A stretch of DNA of 64,000 nt, from positions 62,001 to 126,000 of the forward strand of contig NZ_MAOI01000023.1 in NCBI RefSeq assembly GCF_001884235.1, in the 5' to 3' direction. The DNA comes from Bacillus paramycoides (GTDB lineage: Bacteria > Bacillota > Bacilli > Bacillales > Bacillaceae_G). The notes below the pieces were generated by a model. It was given only the letters and a program-made list of their open reading frames with translations. It did not search any database and had not been told where the DNA came from. Positions 1 through 9,041 of this stretch are shown piece after piece (positions within the stretch are counted from its first letter, which is position 1; every line of letters begins with the position of its first letter). The position numbers were made by a program, and so were the translations under genes.

Positions 1-358
1 CTCTATTTTATTAAAATTCACCCTATATATATGACTTTACACGCCAAAACATTATACTTTCATAACTACATTATGATTCAAACAGTTAAACGCCTCTCTA
101 TTGTAACGTCATAGAAACTACTGCGTAACATTATTGACACATTGTTAATTCGTTGGTAATTAAAAAAGTATTGATTTTATGAATCATATGTTCTAATCCC
201 CCGAAAAACGCAAAGAAAACGCTGTCAGGATATTACTGGAATTATTACAGAATATTAATGCCTCGTTACGAATGCTTTGTAGTTTTGTGTTTTCCGCAAA
301 TAAGAAAATAATGGTTGCTATAATGAGGTCAACGAAAACAAATGCAATGGAGGCTATT
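1..358. other. Upstream intergenic region, no gene seen
   Basis: A+T-rich leader before the EntC-like gene. An open frame upstream of position 359 lacks a ribosome binding site, so I treat the region as non-coding. I could not pick a convincing sigma-A promoter pair or a complete PlcR box in it. Confidence 0.5.
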
Positions 359-1615
359 ATGAAAAAATTTATGGGTATAGCAACAGCAGCGGTTTTTGGT
401 CTTGGGATTTTCACAACATCTGCTAAAGCAGAAACTATCGTAACAACTGATGTATTGAATGTACGAGAAAACCCAACTACTGAATCAAAAGTTGTCGGTA
501 AATTATTAGATGGATATAAAGTAGATGTTCTACATACAGAAAATGGATGGTCAAAAGTTAAATTAAATAACGGTAAAGAAGCTTTCGTAAGCGCTGACTA
601 TACGAAAGACACTTACTACGTAACAGCAAACGTATTAAACGTACGTGCTGGAGCAAATACAGATTCAGAGATTCTTGGTAAGTTGAAAAAAGATGATGTA
701 ATCGAAACAACACACCAAGTACAAGATGATTGGATCCAATTTGAATATAACGGCAAAACAGCTTATGTACATGTTCCTTACTTAACTGGTACAGCGCCAG
801 TTAAAGTTCAGCCAGCAGTTAAGGCTGAAAAAGTAACTAAAGTTCAAGATACAGCTAAAGTTCGTGAAGCAGTTAAAGCTCAAGAGGCAGCTGAGGCTCA
901 AGCAGCAGCTAAAGCTCAAGAAGCGGCTAAAGCTCGTGAAGCAGTTAAAGCTCAAGAGGCAGCTGAGGCTCAAGCAACAGCTAAAGCTCAAGAAGTGGCT
1001 AAAGCTCGTGAAGCAACTAAAGCTCAAGAGGCAGCTGAAGCTCAAGCAGCAGCTAAAGCTCAAGAAGCGGCTAAAGCTCGTGAAGCAGCTAAAGCTCAAG
1101 AAGAAGCTGAAGCTCAAGCAGCAGCTACAGCTAAAGAGGCAGCTAAAGCTCGTGAAGCAGCTGAAGCTCAGGCAGCGGCTGAAGCTCAAGCAGCAGCTAA
1201 AGCTCGTGAAGCGGCTGAAGCTCAAGAGGCAACTAAAGCTAAAGCTCAAAAACCAGCTACACAACAACCTGTTGCAAAAGAAACTGAAACAAGTGCACCA
1301 TCTTCTTCTCGTGAGTTCACAGTTGTAGCAACAGCTTATACAGCAGATCCACTTGAAAATGGTTACAAAGCAGGCGACCTAGTAAAATCATCTATGGGTC
1401 ATAATTTAACAGCAAACCCAAACATGAAACTAATTGCGGTTGATCCAAGCGTGATTCCATTAGGTTCAAAAGTATGGGTTGAAGGTTACGGAGTAGCAAT
1501 CGCTGGTGATACTGGTGGAGCTATTAAAGGAAATAAAATTGACGTTTTAATGCCAGATAAAGGTTCATCAAGTAACTGGGGACGCCAAACAGTTAAAGTG
1601 AAAATTTTAAACTAA
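359..1615 (+). CDS. entC: Secreted SH3b-repeat-3D domain protein (EntC-like)
   Basis: A secreted cell-wall protein of 418 aa. The start is the ATG at 359, preceded by TGGAGG; the longer open frame has no such site. A signal peptide covers about residues 1-24, ending in an AKA cleavage motif. Two bacterial SH3 domains follow (about 25-85 and 88-150), which in this family bind peptidoglycan. Residues about 165-320 are an Ala/Lys/Glu/Gln-rich helical repeat built on a unit of about 24 aa starting KAREAVKAQEAA. The C-terminal 85 residues are a 3D domain with conserved aspartates (AVDPSVIPLGS, AGDTGGAIKGN), as in MltA- and YocH-type wall enzymes. The B. cereus proteins EntA, EntB and EntC share this architecture. 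I choose EntC from its repeat and from the gerR neighbourhood, so the symbol is less certain than the family. The 'enterotoxin' name is historical; a wall-associated role is more likely. Confidence 0.85.
   Translation: MKKFMGIATAAVFGLGIFTTSAKAETIVTTDVLNVRENPTTESKVVGKLLDGYKVDVLHTENGWSKVKLNNGKEAFVSADYTKDTYYVTANVLNVRAGANTDSEILGKLKKDDVIETTHQVQDDWIQFEYNGKTAYVHVPYLTGTAPVKVQPAVKAEKVTKVQDTAKVREAVKAQEAAEAQAAAKAQEAAKAREAVKAQEAAEAQATAKAQEVAKAREATKAQEAAEAQAAAKAQEAAKAREAAKAQEEAEAQAAATAKEAAKAREAAEAQAAAEAQAAAKAREAAEAQEATKAKAQKPATQQPVAKETETSAPSSSREFTVVATAYTADPLENGYKAGDLVKSSMGHNLTANPNMKLIAVDPSVIPLGSKVWVEGYGVAIAGDTGGAIKGNKIDVLMPDKGSSSNWGRQTVKVKILN
855..1250 (+). repeat. 72-bp-periodic coding repeat in the EntC-like gene
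   Basis: In-frame degenerate tandem repeat made of AAAGCTCAAGAG-, GCAGCTGAGGCTCAA- and AAAGCTCGTGAA-type blocks. It encodes an Ala/Lys/Glu-rich helix of about 24-aa units. Neighbouring units are nearly identical at DNA level, so copy number probably varies between strains. The long open frames on other strands here are shadows of this low-complexity sequence. Confidence 0.8.
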
Positions 1616-1625
1616 TTACTATATA

Positions 1626-1664
1626 AAAGAGTCAGTCTCAACGTTGAGGCTGACTCTTTTTTTA
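1626..1664 (+). terminator. Intrinsic terminator after the EntC-like gene
   Basis: Long hairpin with AAAGAGTCAG pairing to CTGACTCTTT around a self-complementary centre, followed by a T run. It starts 11 bases after the stop codon. Confidence 0.9.
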
Positions 1665-1756
1665 TGATTCTTATATTCTTTCCTTCTACTTCTCTCCCGT
1701 CCAAGTTAAAATCTATCCCTTTGAATTCTATATACGATAGACTACTATTTCAACAG

Positions 1757-1782
1757 AAAAAAGAGGATGCCATAGCATCCCC
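1757..1782 (-). terminator. Intrinsic terminator of the MupG-like gene
   Basis: Read on the minus strand, GGATGC-TATG-GCATCC is followed by TCTTTTTT. It lies just downstream of the minus-strand gene that ends at 1809. Confidence 0.8.
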
Positions 1783-1808
1783 TCCTACCTTCTTTATTCC
1801 ACATTAAT

Positions 1809-2897
1809 TTATTTCTTTAGTGTAAATCCAAACTTATCCCAAGCTTGTAAATAATCTAATAAGAAAATTTCTTCCTCTACAACTCGGCCAACTACATTTG
1901 TTTTCCCCGTATTCACCATATCTTTTAAGGCAAGTTGTAATTCACCTTTATATTGACCGTATTGTTCATTATCAATTAAAAGATCCCCCCGCTTAATCTC
2001 GCGCGTATTATGCGGTTTGAATTCCTCTTTTTTATATTTCACACGACTTTGAGTAGAACGAATCATATATTCAGATACATCCCCGCGATAAAAATGAGGT
2101 TCGTCTAGCACGATAATTCTTTCTAACTCTGTTGTCGTTTCATAAATTTCTATATCAAAAGTTTGCTTATCTTTATTTAATTCACCAAGTGCCTCTAGTT
2201 CTTTTTCTGATGCATAAGCATTCGCAATAATAACATCATCAATTAATTCTGTCGCAAACAAATGCTTCGCCTGTGTTGTCATCGGCAATTCACGATGCTG
2301 CTCTAACGTACATAACCCTTCTGTTACTGGCCAAGGCCCATATGTTGCATCAAATGATGAAATAAATGCAGCCGTTCTCATGCCGTAATCTTTAAATTGC
2401 TTCGAGCATTTAATGAAATGATCGTATGATAACCCTGAATAACGGTGTGGATAAAAGTTATGACAGCCAATTAAATTTTCACGATTTGGTCTATGACTCA
2501 TAATGTTATCTACATACTTTGTGCCATTGCTCATATTAATCTCAATTTTTAAGCCGTACGGATTGTACGTCATAATCGATTCTTCTAAACCAGAGAAACC
2601 AACATCTAAACGAATACCGTAAGCACCTAGTTCATGGAAAAACGATAAATCATTATAAGAAATATCTAGTTGCTCAAAAACAGACGGACTAATATCAACC
2701 AATACTTGGAACCCTAATGCATTCGCATGAGAAATCGTTTCTTTAAACTCTTTTACAATTCTCTCTTTTTCGCCATCTACAGATAGTAAACATGTGAATA
2801 CACGTGTAAATCCGTATTTACTTGCTAATGTTAAATATTCCTTATCTTTCTCTACTGTCGAATGTTCTGGATAAATAGAAATACCTAATCGTCTCAT
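1809..2897 (-). CDS. DUF871/MupG family TIM-barrel protein (putative 6-phospho-N-acetylmuramidase)
   Basis: 362 aa with the DUF871 opening RRLGISIYPEHS and a TIM-barrel N-terminal part (about 1-235), followed by a smaller C-terminal beta domain (about 245-360). In this family S. aureus MupG hydrolyses MurNAc-6-phosphate-GlcNAc, a cytoplasmic step in cell-wall sugar recycling. MupG is normally encoded with a PTS permease, an etherase (MurQ) and a regulator. None of those is adjacent here, so the substrate is inferred only from the family. The gene is monocistronic, has its own terminator, and is divergent from the MFS gene. Confidence 0.8.
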   Translation of the reverse strand: MRRLGISIYPEHSTVEKDKEYLTLASKYGFTRVFTCLLSVDGEKERIVKEFKETISHANALGFQVLVDISPSVFEQLDISYNDLSFFHELGAYGIRLDVGFSGLEESIMTYNPYGLKIEINMSNGTKYVDNIMSHRPNRENLIGCHNFYPHRYSGLSYDHFIKCSKQFKDYGMRTAAFISSFDATYGPWPVTEGLCTLEQHRELPMTTQAKHLFATELIDDVIIANAYASEKELEALGELNKDKQTFDIEIYETTTELERIIVLDEPHFYRGDVSEYMIRSTQSRVKYKKEEFKPHNTREIKRGDLLIDNEQYGQYKGELQLALKDMVNTGKTNVVGRVVEEEIFLLDYLQAWDKFGFTLKK

Positions 2898-3148
2898 ATG
2901 TACACGCCTCTTTCTTCATCATATTGTAAACCTTTTCAAATATATGTAGTGAAAAAGTATGTATCCCCTTCTCGTTCACCACTTTTTGAATCCGCTTTCT
3001 GAAAAGAAAAAACAATTTCTATCATTCATAACAAATACTAGTCTATACATCTATACTTTACATCTTTTTTTCATAGTTGTGTAGCCTTTACACAAATTTG
3101 TCAGTTTTTCTGCCTTAAAAATTGTTATGCGTTTTCAATGCACCTTCC

Positions 3149-3178
3149 TTGACTGTAACATTGACCAATACATATACT
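3149..3178 (+). promoter_or_regulatory. Likely sigma-A promoter of the MFS gene
   Basis: TTGACT and TATACT are separated by 18 bases, 40 bases upstream of the ATG at 3218. This is the only clear element I see in the 320-base gap between the MupG-like gene and the MFS gene. Confidence 0.5.
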
Positions 3179-3217
3179 CGAAAGAACAGAGAAAACTTTT
3201 ATATAGGGGATGAATAT

Positions 3218-4420
3218 ATGGGAGAGGCAGTACTCGTAAAACGAGAACCGTTATGGACGAAAGAGTTTATTGCGTTAATTCTAGCAAACTTATGTATGTT
3301 TTTAGGATTTCAAATGTTAATTCCAACTTTACCTGTTTATGTGAAAGAAATTGGCGGCACAAGTTCAAATATCGGATTTGTTGTCGGCATGTTTACCGTT
3401 GCGGCACTATTTGTTAGACCGCTAACTGGAAACGCCTTGCAAAAATTTAATAAAAAAATCATTTTAATGATTGGTACTGCCATTTGTTTATTAGCTATGG
3501 GTAGCTACCTTTTCGCTTCAACCGTCTTCCTCCTGCTTGCCGTTCGCATTTTACATGGGGCTGGGTTCGGCATTACAACGACTACATACGGAACTGTCGT
3601 TTCAGATTTAATTCCGCAAGCTCGCCGCGGAGAAGGCATGGGATATTTCGGTCTTTCTGGCACTATTGCAATGGCACTCGGTCCACTTATCGGACTTTGG
3701 CTTATGCAAACATATAACTTCACGATTCTTTTTTTATGTGCACTCTCATGTACAATTGTTTCATTAATATTAACGAAACTACTTCAAATCAAAAAAACGC
3801 CGCAACCACCACAGCAAACATCTGGTACCTTTCTGGATGGATTTATTGAGCGTAAAGCTTTACTTCCTTCATTATTAATATTATGTATTACGTTAATGTA
3901 CGGAGGAATTGGGAGCTTCATCACATTATTTGCTACGGAAGTTGGCATTGCTGACATTAGTCTCTTCTTTTTATTTAACGCACTTGCAATCGCTGTAACT
4001 CGTCCATTTTCCGGAAAATTATATGATGCGAAAGGTCATACATTCGTCATTATTCCAGGAGTTATTATAACGTTTACAGGTATTATATTACTGTCGTATA
4101 CAACTACAATTCCGAGCTTAATTATTGCGGCAGCGTGCTATGGAAGTGGTTTCGGAGCAATTCAACCAGCACTACAAGCATGGATGATTGATCGAGTAGC
4201 ACCACATCGACGAGGAGTAGCAACAGCAACATTTTTCTCAGCATTTGACCTTGGAATTGGTGCTGGAGCGATTATATTTGGATTCATTGCACACTTTACC
4301 AACTATGCAACTGTATATCGTTATTCCTCCCTATTACTTATCGCTTTCCTTTTCATTTACATCACAAACTTACGGAAACAAAAACAGAAGGATAAAACTA
4401 ATGAAAAAGCTGCTGGATAA
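3218..4420 (+). CDS. MFS transporter (putative drug or metabolite exporter)
   Basis: 400 aa from the ATG at 3218, preceded by AGGGGATG; the longer frame from 3122 lacks a ribosome binding site. There are twelve hydrophobic segments in two halves. A motif-A-like loop between TM2 and TM3 reads GNALQKFNKK, and the motif-C-type proline/glycine segment in TM5 reads SGTIAMALGPLIGLW, typical of 12-TM drug/H+ antiporters of the DHA1 type. The size is normal for the family. The gene stands alone and its stop codon lies inside the loop of its own terminator hairpin. The substrate cannot be read from the sequence. Confidence 0.85.
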   Translation: MGEAVLVKREPLWTKEFIALILANLCMFLGFQMLIPTLPVYVKEIGGTSSNIGFVVGMFTVAALFVRPLTGNALQKFNKKIILMIGTAICLLAMGSYLFASTVFLLLAVRILHGAGFGITTTTYGTVVSDLIPQARRGEGMGYFGLSGTIAMALGPLIGLWLMQTYNFTILFLCALSCTIVSLILTKLLQIKKTPQPPQQTSGTFLDGFIERKALLPSLLILCITLMYGGIGSFITLFATEVGIADISLFFLFNALAIAVTRPFSGKLYDAKGHTFVIIPGVIITFTGIILLSYTTTIPSLIIAAACYGSGFGAIQPALQAWMIDRVAPHRRGVATATFFSAFDLGIGAGAIIFGFIAHFTNYATVYRYSSLLLIAFLFIYITNLRKQKQKDKTNEKAAG

Positions 4421-4436
4421 TTCGGCAGCTTTTTTA
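4404..4436 (+). terminator. Terminator overlapping the MFS stop codon
   Basis: AAAAAGCTGC pairs with GCAGCTTTTT and a T run follows. The TAA at 4418-4420 is in the loop, so the last codons of the gene form the 5' arm. Confidence 0.85.
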
Positions 4437-4632
4437 ATTTAAAACATCATTGATTGTCCTACATATTTTTTTAACTTTCATCAAAAAATATGTAGAAAAA
4501 TGAAATTTTAATCGATAGTTTTCCTCACCTATTTTTACTACCTATAAATAGTGTGATAAATATGACTTCTTAACAAAATTATCGTGTATTGAATATGAAA
4601 ACCAATTAAATCCAGGTTTTTCTTTAAAGATT

Positions 4633-4713
4633 TGTAAACTTTTCACCCCTTTGTAAATTTAGTGTAAATTTTACAGGTGAACCGTTTACAGTGCCTCAAG
4701 GTTTAGTTAATAA
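4633..4713 (+). promoter_or_regulatory. Promoter with upstream TGTAAA boxes before the Na/Pi gene
   Basis: A good sigma-A promoter has TTTACA at 4685-4690, a 17-base spacer, and TAATAA at 4708-4713. Upstream, TGTAAA occurs at 4633, 4652 and 4663; the last two are 11 bases apart. That is the helical spacing of PhoP boxes (TTNACA) read on the other strand. Phosphate control would fit the gene product, but the box assignment is only a suggestion. I see nothing else in the 4441-4747 gap. Confidence 0.45.
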
Positions 4714-4747
4714 TTACATCGTACATGAAATTTAAGGAGTGGAATGC

Positions 4748-6403
4748 GTGGAATACAATATTCAAGATATGATCTTCCAGTTCATTGGTGGATTAGGTAT
4801 TTTCTTATTCGGGATTAAATACATGGGCGATGGACTGCAACAAGCAGCTGGAGATCGTCTTCGCGATATTCTAGATCGCTTTACAACAAACCCACTTATG
4901 GGTGTACTAGCAGGTATGTTAGTTACTGTATTAATCCAATCAAGTTCAGGAACAACTGCTTTAACAGTCGGACTTGTAAGTGCCGGATTTATGACATTAA
5001 GACAAGCAATCGGTGTTATTATGGGTGCAAACATCGGTACGACAGTTACTGCATTTATTATCGGGATTAAAATCGGAGAATACGCGCTCCCAATTATGGC
5101 AGTTGGAGCTATCTTATTATTCTTCTTTAAAAATAAAAAAGTACATTCTGTAGGTCAAGTTGTATTCGGTTTTGGTATGTTATTCTTCGGTTTAGAATTA
5201 ATGAGCACAGGTATGAAGCCTCTTCGCTCTTTAGAGTCATTCCAAGAATTAATGGTTAGCATGAGCGACAATCCAATTTTAGGTATTGTTGTCGGTACAG
5301 TCTTCACTTTAATTGTACAAAGTTCAAGTGCAACAATCGGTATTTTACAAGAACTATTCGGTCAAGGCGCAATCGATTTACAAGCTTCTCTTCCTGTATT
5401 ATTCGGTGATAACATCGGTACAACAATTACAGCGGTATTAGCAGCAATCGGTACTTCAATTGCAGCAAGACGTGCAGCATTAGTTCACGTTATCTTTAAT
5501 ATCGTCGGTACAGTTATCTTTACGATTTTATTAGTACCATTTACAAATTTAATTCAATACTTCCAAACGTCATTAAACTTAAATCCAGAAATGACAATTG
5601 CATTTGCACACGGAACGTTTAATGTAACAAATACTATTATTCAATTCCCATTCATTGCTGTATTAGCATGGATTGTAACAAAAATTATTCGCGGCGAAGA
5701 TTCTGCTATTAATTTCAAACCGCAACATTTAAATCCGATTTTCATTGAGCAATCTCCTGCTATCGCATTAACAGAAGCTCAAAAAGAAATTATCCGTATG
5801 GCAGAGTTTTCATTACATGGATTAAAAGAAGCAAACCAATTTTTAAATACACAAGACAAAAAACACGCTAACATGGCTACTCAATTAGAAGGAGCTATTA
5901 ACAATTTAGATAAAAAAATTACCGAGTATTTAGTTTTACTATCAGAAAAACCACTTTCATCTACAGACTCTGAAAAACATTCAGTTCTAGCAGGTGTTGT
6001 TGGAGATATTGAACGTGTCGGTGATCATGTAGAAAACCTTGTAGAACTTGTAGATTTCCAAATTTCAAACCGTGTTTCACTATCAGATGAAGCACTAGCT
6101 GAACTAAATGAAATGCTTGAGTTAACAATTTCAACATTACAAGACGCAGTTGAAGCTTTAACAAACTTTGACACTGAACTAGCTCAAACTGTTATTGCAA
6201 AAGAACGTAAAATTGACCAAATGGAACGTGTTCTTCGTAAACGTCACGTATTACGTCTAAACGAACGTAGCTGTTCAGGTGATGCAAGCATCATTTTCGT
6301 TGATATGGTAAGTAACTTAGAGCGTATCGGTGATCACGCTGTAAATATTGCTGATGGTGTTTTAGGCGAACAAGGTAAGATGGGATTAAAACAATCATTA
6401 TAA
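4748..6403 (+). CDS. Na+/phosphate cotransporter with PhoU-like C-terminus
   Basis: 551 aa, NptA/YjbB family, importing phosphate (PNaS family) at the membrane. The start is the GTG at 4748, eight bases after AAGGAG; the GTG at 4739 overlaps that site and cannot be the start. Residues about 5-310 hold two inverted Na/Pi repeats, each with the QSSS signature (IQSSSGTTA and VQSSSATIG) plus GANIGTT and GDNIGTT loops. Residues about 340-545 are a helical PhoU-like domain with two EXXXRVGDH-type helices (DIERVGDHVENL and NLERIGDHAVNI). The gene is monocistronic with a strong terminator. Phosphate specificity is well supported by family; PhoP control is only suggested. Confidence 0.9.
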   Translation: MEYNIQDMIFQFIGGLGIFLFGIKYMGDGLQQAAGDRLRDILDRFTTNPLMGVLAGMLVTVLIQSSSGTTALTVGLVSAGFMTLRQAIGVIMGANIGTTVTAFIIGIKIGEYALPIMAVGAILLFFFKNKKVHSVGQVVFGFGMLFFGLELMSTGMKPLRSLESFQELMVSMSDNPILGIVVGTVFTLIVQSSSATIGILQELFGQGAIDLQASLPVLFGDNIGTTITAVLAAIGTSIAARRAALVHVIFNIVGTVIFTILLVPFTNLIQYFQTSLNLNPEMTIAFAHGTFNVTNTIIQFPFIAVLAWIVTKIIRGEDSAINFKPQHLNPIFIEQSPAIALTEAQKEIIRMAEFSLHGLKEANQFLNTQDKKHANMATQLEGAINNLDKKITEYLVLLSEKPLSSTDSEKHSVLAGVVGDIERVGDHVENLVELVDFQISNRVSLSDEALAELNEMLELTISTLQDAVEALTNFDTELAQTVIAKERKIDQMERVLRKRHVLRLNERSCSGDASIIFVDMVSNLERIGDHAVNIADGVLGEQGKMGLKQSL

Positions 6404-6406
6404 TAG

Positions 6407-6439
6407 GAAAAGAGACGCTCTAATTAGCGTCTCTTTTTT
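6407..6439 (+). terminator. Intrinsic terminator of the Na/Pi gene
   Basis: AAAAGAGACGCT, loop, AGCGTCTCTTTTTT. It starts four bases after the stop codon and ends at the stop of the convergent minus-strand gene. Confidence 0.9.
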
Positions 6440-7437
6440 CATTTCATATTCACGACTGTTCTTCCTTTTAACTTTCCTTGCAGTATAAGTGCAAATTTCT
6501 CATCTAATTTTTCTAATGTACATTCTTCTGTATAAGGTACTAACTTTGAATTTTTCCACTCATTCGCTAATAATGCCCACACTTCTCTTCTCACATCTAC
6601 CGGACAGTGAACTGAATCTATTCCTAAAATGCTGATCCCCCGTAATATGAATGGGTATACAGTTGTATTTAACTCATGCCCTGCTACATTACCACACGTC
6701 GTTACACAACCTCCATACTTAACTACCTTTAAAGAACTTTCTAACATGTTCCCACCAGCTGTATCGATAACACCTGCGTATACGCCCTTCAACATCGGTT
6801 TCCCAGACTTATCATGCAATTCTTCACGATGAATAGCTTTTTTCGCTCCTAGACGTAGTAGCATCTGCTCCTCTTCCATTTTCCCAGTTGCCCCTACTAC
6901 GTTATATCCTAGCTTCGCTAAAATGCTAACTGCTACACTACCTACTCCGCCAGTAGCACCAGTTACTAAAACATCTCCCATATTAGGCGTAATTCCCGCT
7001 CTAATAAGCTTATATACCGATAAAGCAGCTGTAAAACCTGCTGTCCCATACATCATACTTTCCTTCAAAGACATTCCTTCTGGTAAAGGAACGACCCAAG
7101 ATGATGGCACGCGAATATATTCTCCGAAACCACCAGAAGTATTCATACCTAAATCATATCCGGTTACAATAACTTGATCTCCTTCCTTAAAGGAGGCATT
7201 TCTACTACTAACAACCTCTCCTGCCGCATCGATACCAGGTGTGTGAGGGTATGTTCTCGTTACACCTTTATTACCATTAGCTGAAAGGGCATCTTTATAA
7301 TTTAATGAAGAATAATGAACACGTATTAATACGTCTCCTTCAGGTAAACTATTTATTTCTCTCTCAACAAGAGTTCTTTCAAATTGATTATTTTCCTTTT
7401 CTTTCACGACCATCGCTCGGAATGATGTACAATTCAT
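6439..7437 (-). CDS. YhdH/YhfP family quinone oxidoreductase (acryloyl-CoA reductase type)
   Basis: 332 aa, medium-chain dehydrogenase/reductase superfamily without the structural zinc cysteines. The start is the ATG at 7437, where AAGGAGAG precedes it; about 30 codons of upstream frame lack a site. An N-terminal GroES-like fold holds SSLNYKDALSANGNKG and TYPHTPGIDAAG, followed by a Rossmann NADPH fold with VTGATGGVGSVAVSILAKLG. These are hallmarks of the YhdH/AcuI group, whose E. coli member reduces acryloyl-CoA. The physiological substrate here is unknown. It is a single gene convergent with the Na/Pi gene. Confidence 0.88.
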   Translation of the reverse strand: MNCTSFRAMVVKEKENNQFERTLVEREINSLPEGDVLIRVHYSSLNYKDALSANGNKGVTRTYPHTPGIDAAGEVVSSRNASFKEGDQVIVTGYDLGMNTSGGFGEYIRVPSSWVVPLPEGMSLKESMMYGTAGFTAALSVYKLIRAGITPNMGDVLVTGATGGVGSVAVSILAKLGYNVVGATGKMEEEQMLLRLGAKKAIHREELHDKSGKPMLKGVYAGVIDTAGGNMLESSLKVVKYGGCVTTCGNVAGHELNTTVYPFILRGISILGIDSVHCPVDVRREVWALLANEWKNSKLVPYTEECTLEKLDEKFALILQGKLKGRTVVNMK

Positions 7438-7751
7438 TATGCTCTCTCCTTCATCCGTAAAATTCTTCCTTATTATATAGAAAATATAAGTAAGACTACT
7501 CATTTCTTCTTGACTATATTTCAACAAATCTTACTTCTCTATCACTTTCTCACAATACATATTTTCATTTCTACTAAAACAACTTATACTTATCCTACAT
7601 TCTAAAAATAAAATATAGAAAATCTGACTTTTTATAAATAAATTGAATTTTTACGAAATGTAAATGATTTGTAATGTTTTTTTTCGCTAAATTTCATTAT
7701 AATAAGTGGATATGAGTGTCGTATTTCAATCCAAATGAAGGAGTACAAGAA
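7438..7751. other. Divergent intergenic region
   Basis: A+T-rich spacer between the oxidoreductase and the LCP gene. It holds the promoters of both by position, with a TATAAT-like sequence near 7698, but I could not assign a matching -35 element. No RNA or small gene is seen. Confidence 0.4.
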
Positions 7752-9041
7752 ATGGAGCAAAACCCATCTTTGCAAGAAAATACACGAAACAACCCGAATA
7801 AGAGTAGGAAAAAAACAAAAATTATTATAAGCGTTATTCTATTATTTTTAATAGTAGGTGGCAGTTATACTTGGTTTTTAGTCAATAAAGCATCTTCTGC
7901 TGTTCGAAACGCCGCTCACGATTTAGCGCGCGGTGATAAATCTGATTTACGTGATAAAGCTGTAAAACCTATTACAAATAACGTCTCTGTCTTAATAATG
8001 GGTGTTGATGAAAGTGATGTCCGTGGGAAAGAATATGGTGAAGCTATAAGAACAGATGCACTGTTACTTGCAACGTTTAATAAAGATAGCAAAACTGTTA
8101 AACTATTAAGTATTCCACGTGACACATATACTTATATTCCAGTAGAAAAGAAAAAAGATAAAATTACACACGCTCATGCATTCGGTTCTACTAAAAATGG
8201 AAAAGATGGTGGACCACAAGCAAGCATTGATGCAGTTGAAAATTTAATGAATGTTCCTGTCGATTACTTTGTAAAATTTAACTTTAAATCATTTATAAAA
8301 ATCGTCGATGACTTAGGCGGTATTGAAGTTGATGTACCAGTTGAATTCACTGAACAAGATAGCAATGATAATGCTGAGGCCATTCACCTGAAAAAAGGTG
8401 TTCAAAAGTTAAATGGCGAAGAGGCTCTTGCTCTGGCTAGAACACGACACATTGATAGTGATGCGATGCGTGGACAACGTCAGCAACTCGTTATTGAAGC
8501 CATTTTAAAGAAACTAACAAGCGTTGGGTCCGTAACAAAAGTTGGTAACATCATTGATGATATTAACGGCCAATTCGTTACAAACTTAACATTCGACGAT
8601 ATGCTTTCATTCTATAAATATGGATCAGATTCTACTATTGAAAAATTACAAATTCAAGGTGAAGACTGTTACATGGCAAAAGGTGATGACACATGTAGTA
8701 AATCTCCTGGTGGTGGTCGAACGTACTACTACAATCCAGATAAAAAAGACTTAGCTAATACTACAAACGAACTTCGTAGTCACCTTGGGCTACCTGCATA
8801 TACAAAATCTGACTCTGATTCGAAAAAAACAAGCTCAGAGAAAACAAAAGAATCTACATCCGATTCGAAAAAAACAAACTCAGAGAAAACAAAAGAATCT
8901 ACATCCGATTCGAAAAAAACAAACTCAGAGAGAACGAAAGAAACTGACTCTGAGAATACAAACAAACATGAATCAAGTAACAACAAACGTAATGATAATA
9001 GCAGTGAAGATACAGAAACATCGTCTAATGACAATGAATAA
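7752..9041 (+). CDS. LytR-CpsA-Psr (LCP) family wall-polymer ligase
   Basis: 429 aa. The start is the ATG at 7752, eight bases after GAAGGAG; a GTG at 7716 is possible but less well placed. There is a cytoplasmic N-terminus, one membrane anchor (about residues 30-50), then an extracellular LCP domain (about 75-335) with the conserved segments VLIMGVDESD, RTDALLLATFN, LLSIPRDTYTYI and ALALARTRHID, which supply the aspartates and arginines that bind polyprenyl pyrophosphate. LCP enzymes attach teichoic acids or secondary wall polysaccharides to peptidoglycan. The C-terminal tail (about 355-429) is a Ser/Lys/Thr-rich, probably disordered repeat region unusual for the catalytic core. The gene has its own terminator. 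Confidence 0.9.
   Translation: MEQNPSLQENTRNNPNKSRKKTKIIISVILLFLIVGGSYTWFLVNKASSAVRNAAHDLARGDKSDLRDKAVKPITNNVSVLIMGVDESDVRGKEYGEAIRTDALLLATFNKDSKTVKLLSIPRDTYTYIPVEKKKDKITHAHAFGSTKNGKDGGPQASIDAVENLMNVPVDYFVKFNFKSFIKIVDDLGGIEVDVPVEFTEQDSNDNAEAIHLKKGVQKLNGEEALALARTRHIDSDAMRGQRQQLVIEAILKKLTSVGSVTKVGNIIDDINGQFVTNLTFDDMLSFYKYGSDSTIEKLQIQGEDCYMAKGDDTCSKSPGGGRTYYYNPDKKDLANTTNELRSHLGLPAYTKSDSDSKKTSSEKTKESTSDSKKTNSEKTKESTSDSKKTNSERTKETDSENTNKHESSNNKRNDNSSEDTETSSNDNE
8817..8951 (+). repeat. 45-bp tandem repeat (three copies) in the LCP gene tail
   Basis: Units start at 8817, 8862 and 8907, each beginning GATTCGAAAAAAACAA. The first two are almost identical and the third is degenerate. They encode SDSKKT(S/N)SEKTKEST-type 15-aa units outside the catalytic domain. 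Copy number is a likely strain-variable trait. Confidence 0.9.

Noticed and set aside
782-1328. Long open frames on both strands across the EntC-like repeat
   Set aside because: They are frame shadows of the low-complexity Ala/Lys/Glu/Gln repeat, with Ser/Phe/Cys- or Leu/Lys-only composition and no ribosome sites.
8817-8951. Regular 45-bp repeats considered as a CRISPR-like array
   Set aside because: Units are directly adjacent, without spacers, and are in frame with the LCP gene.
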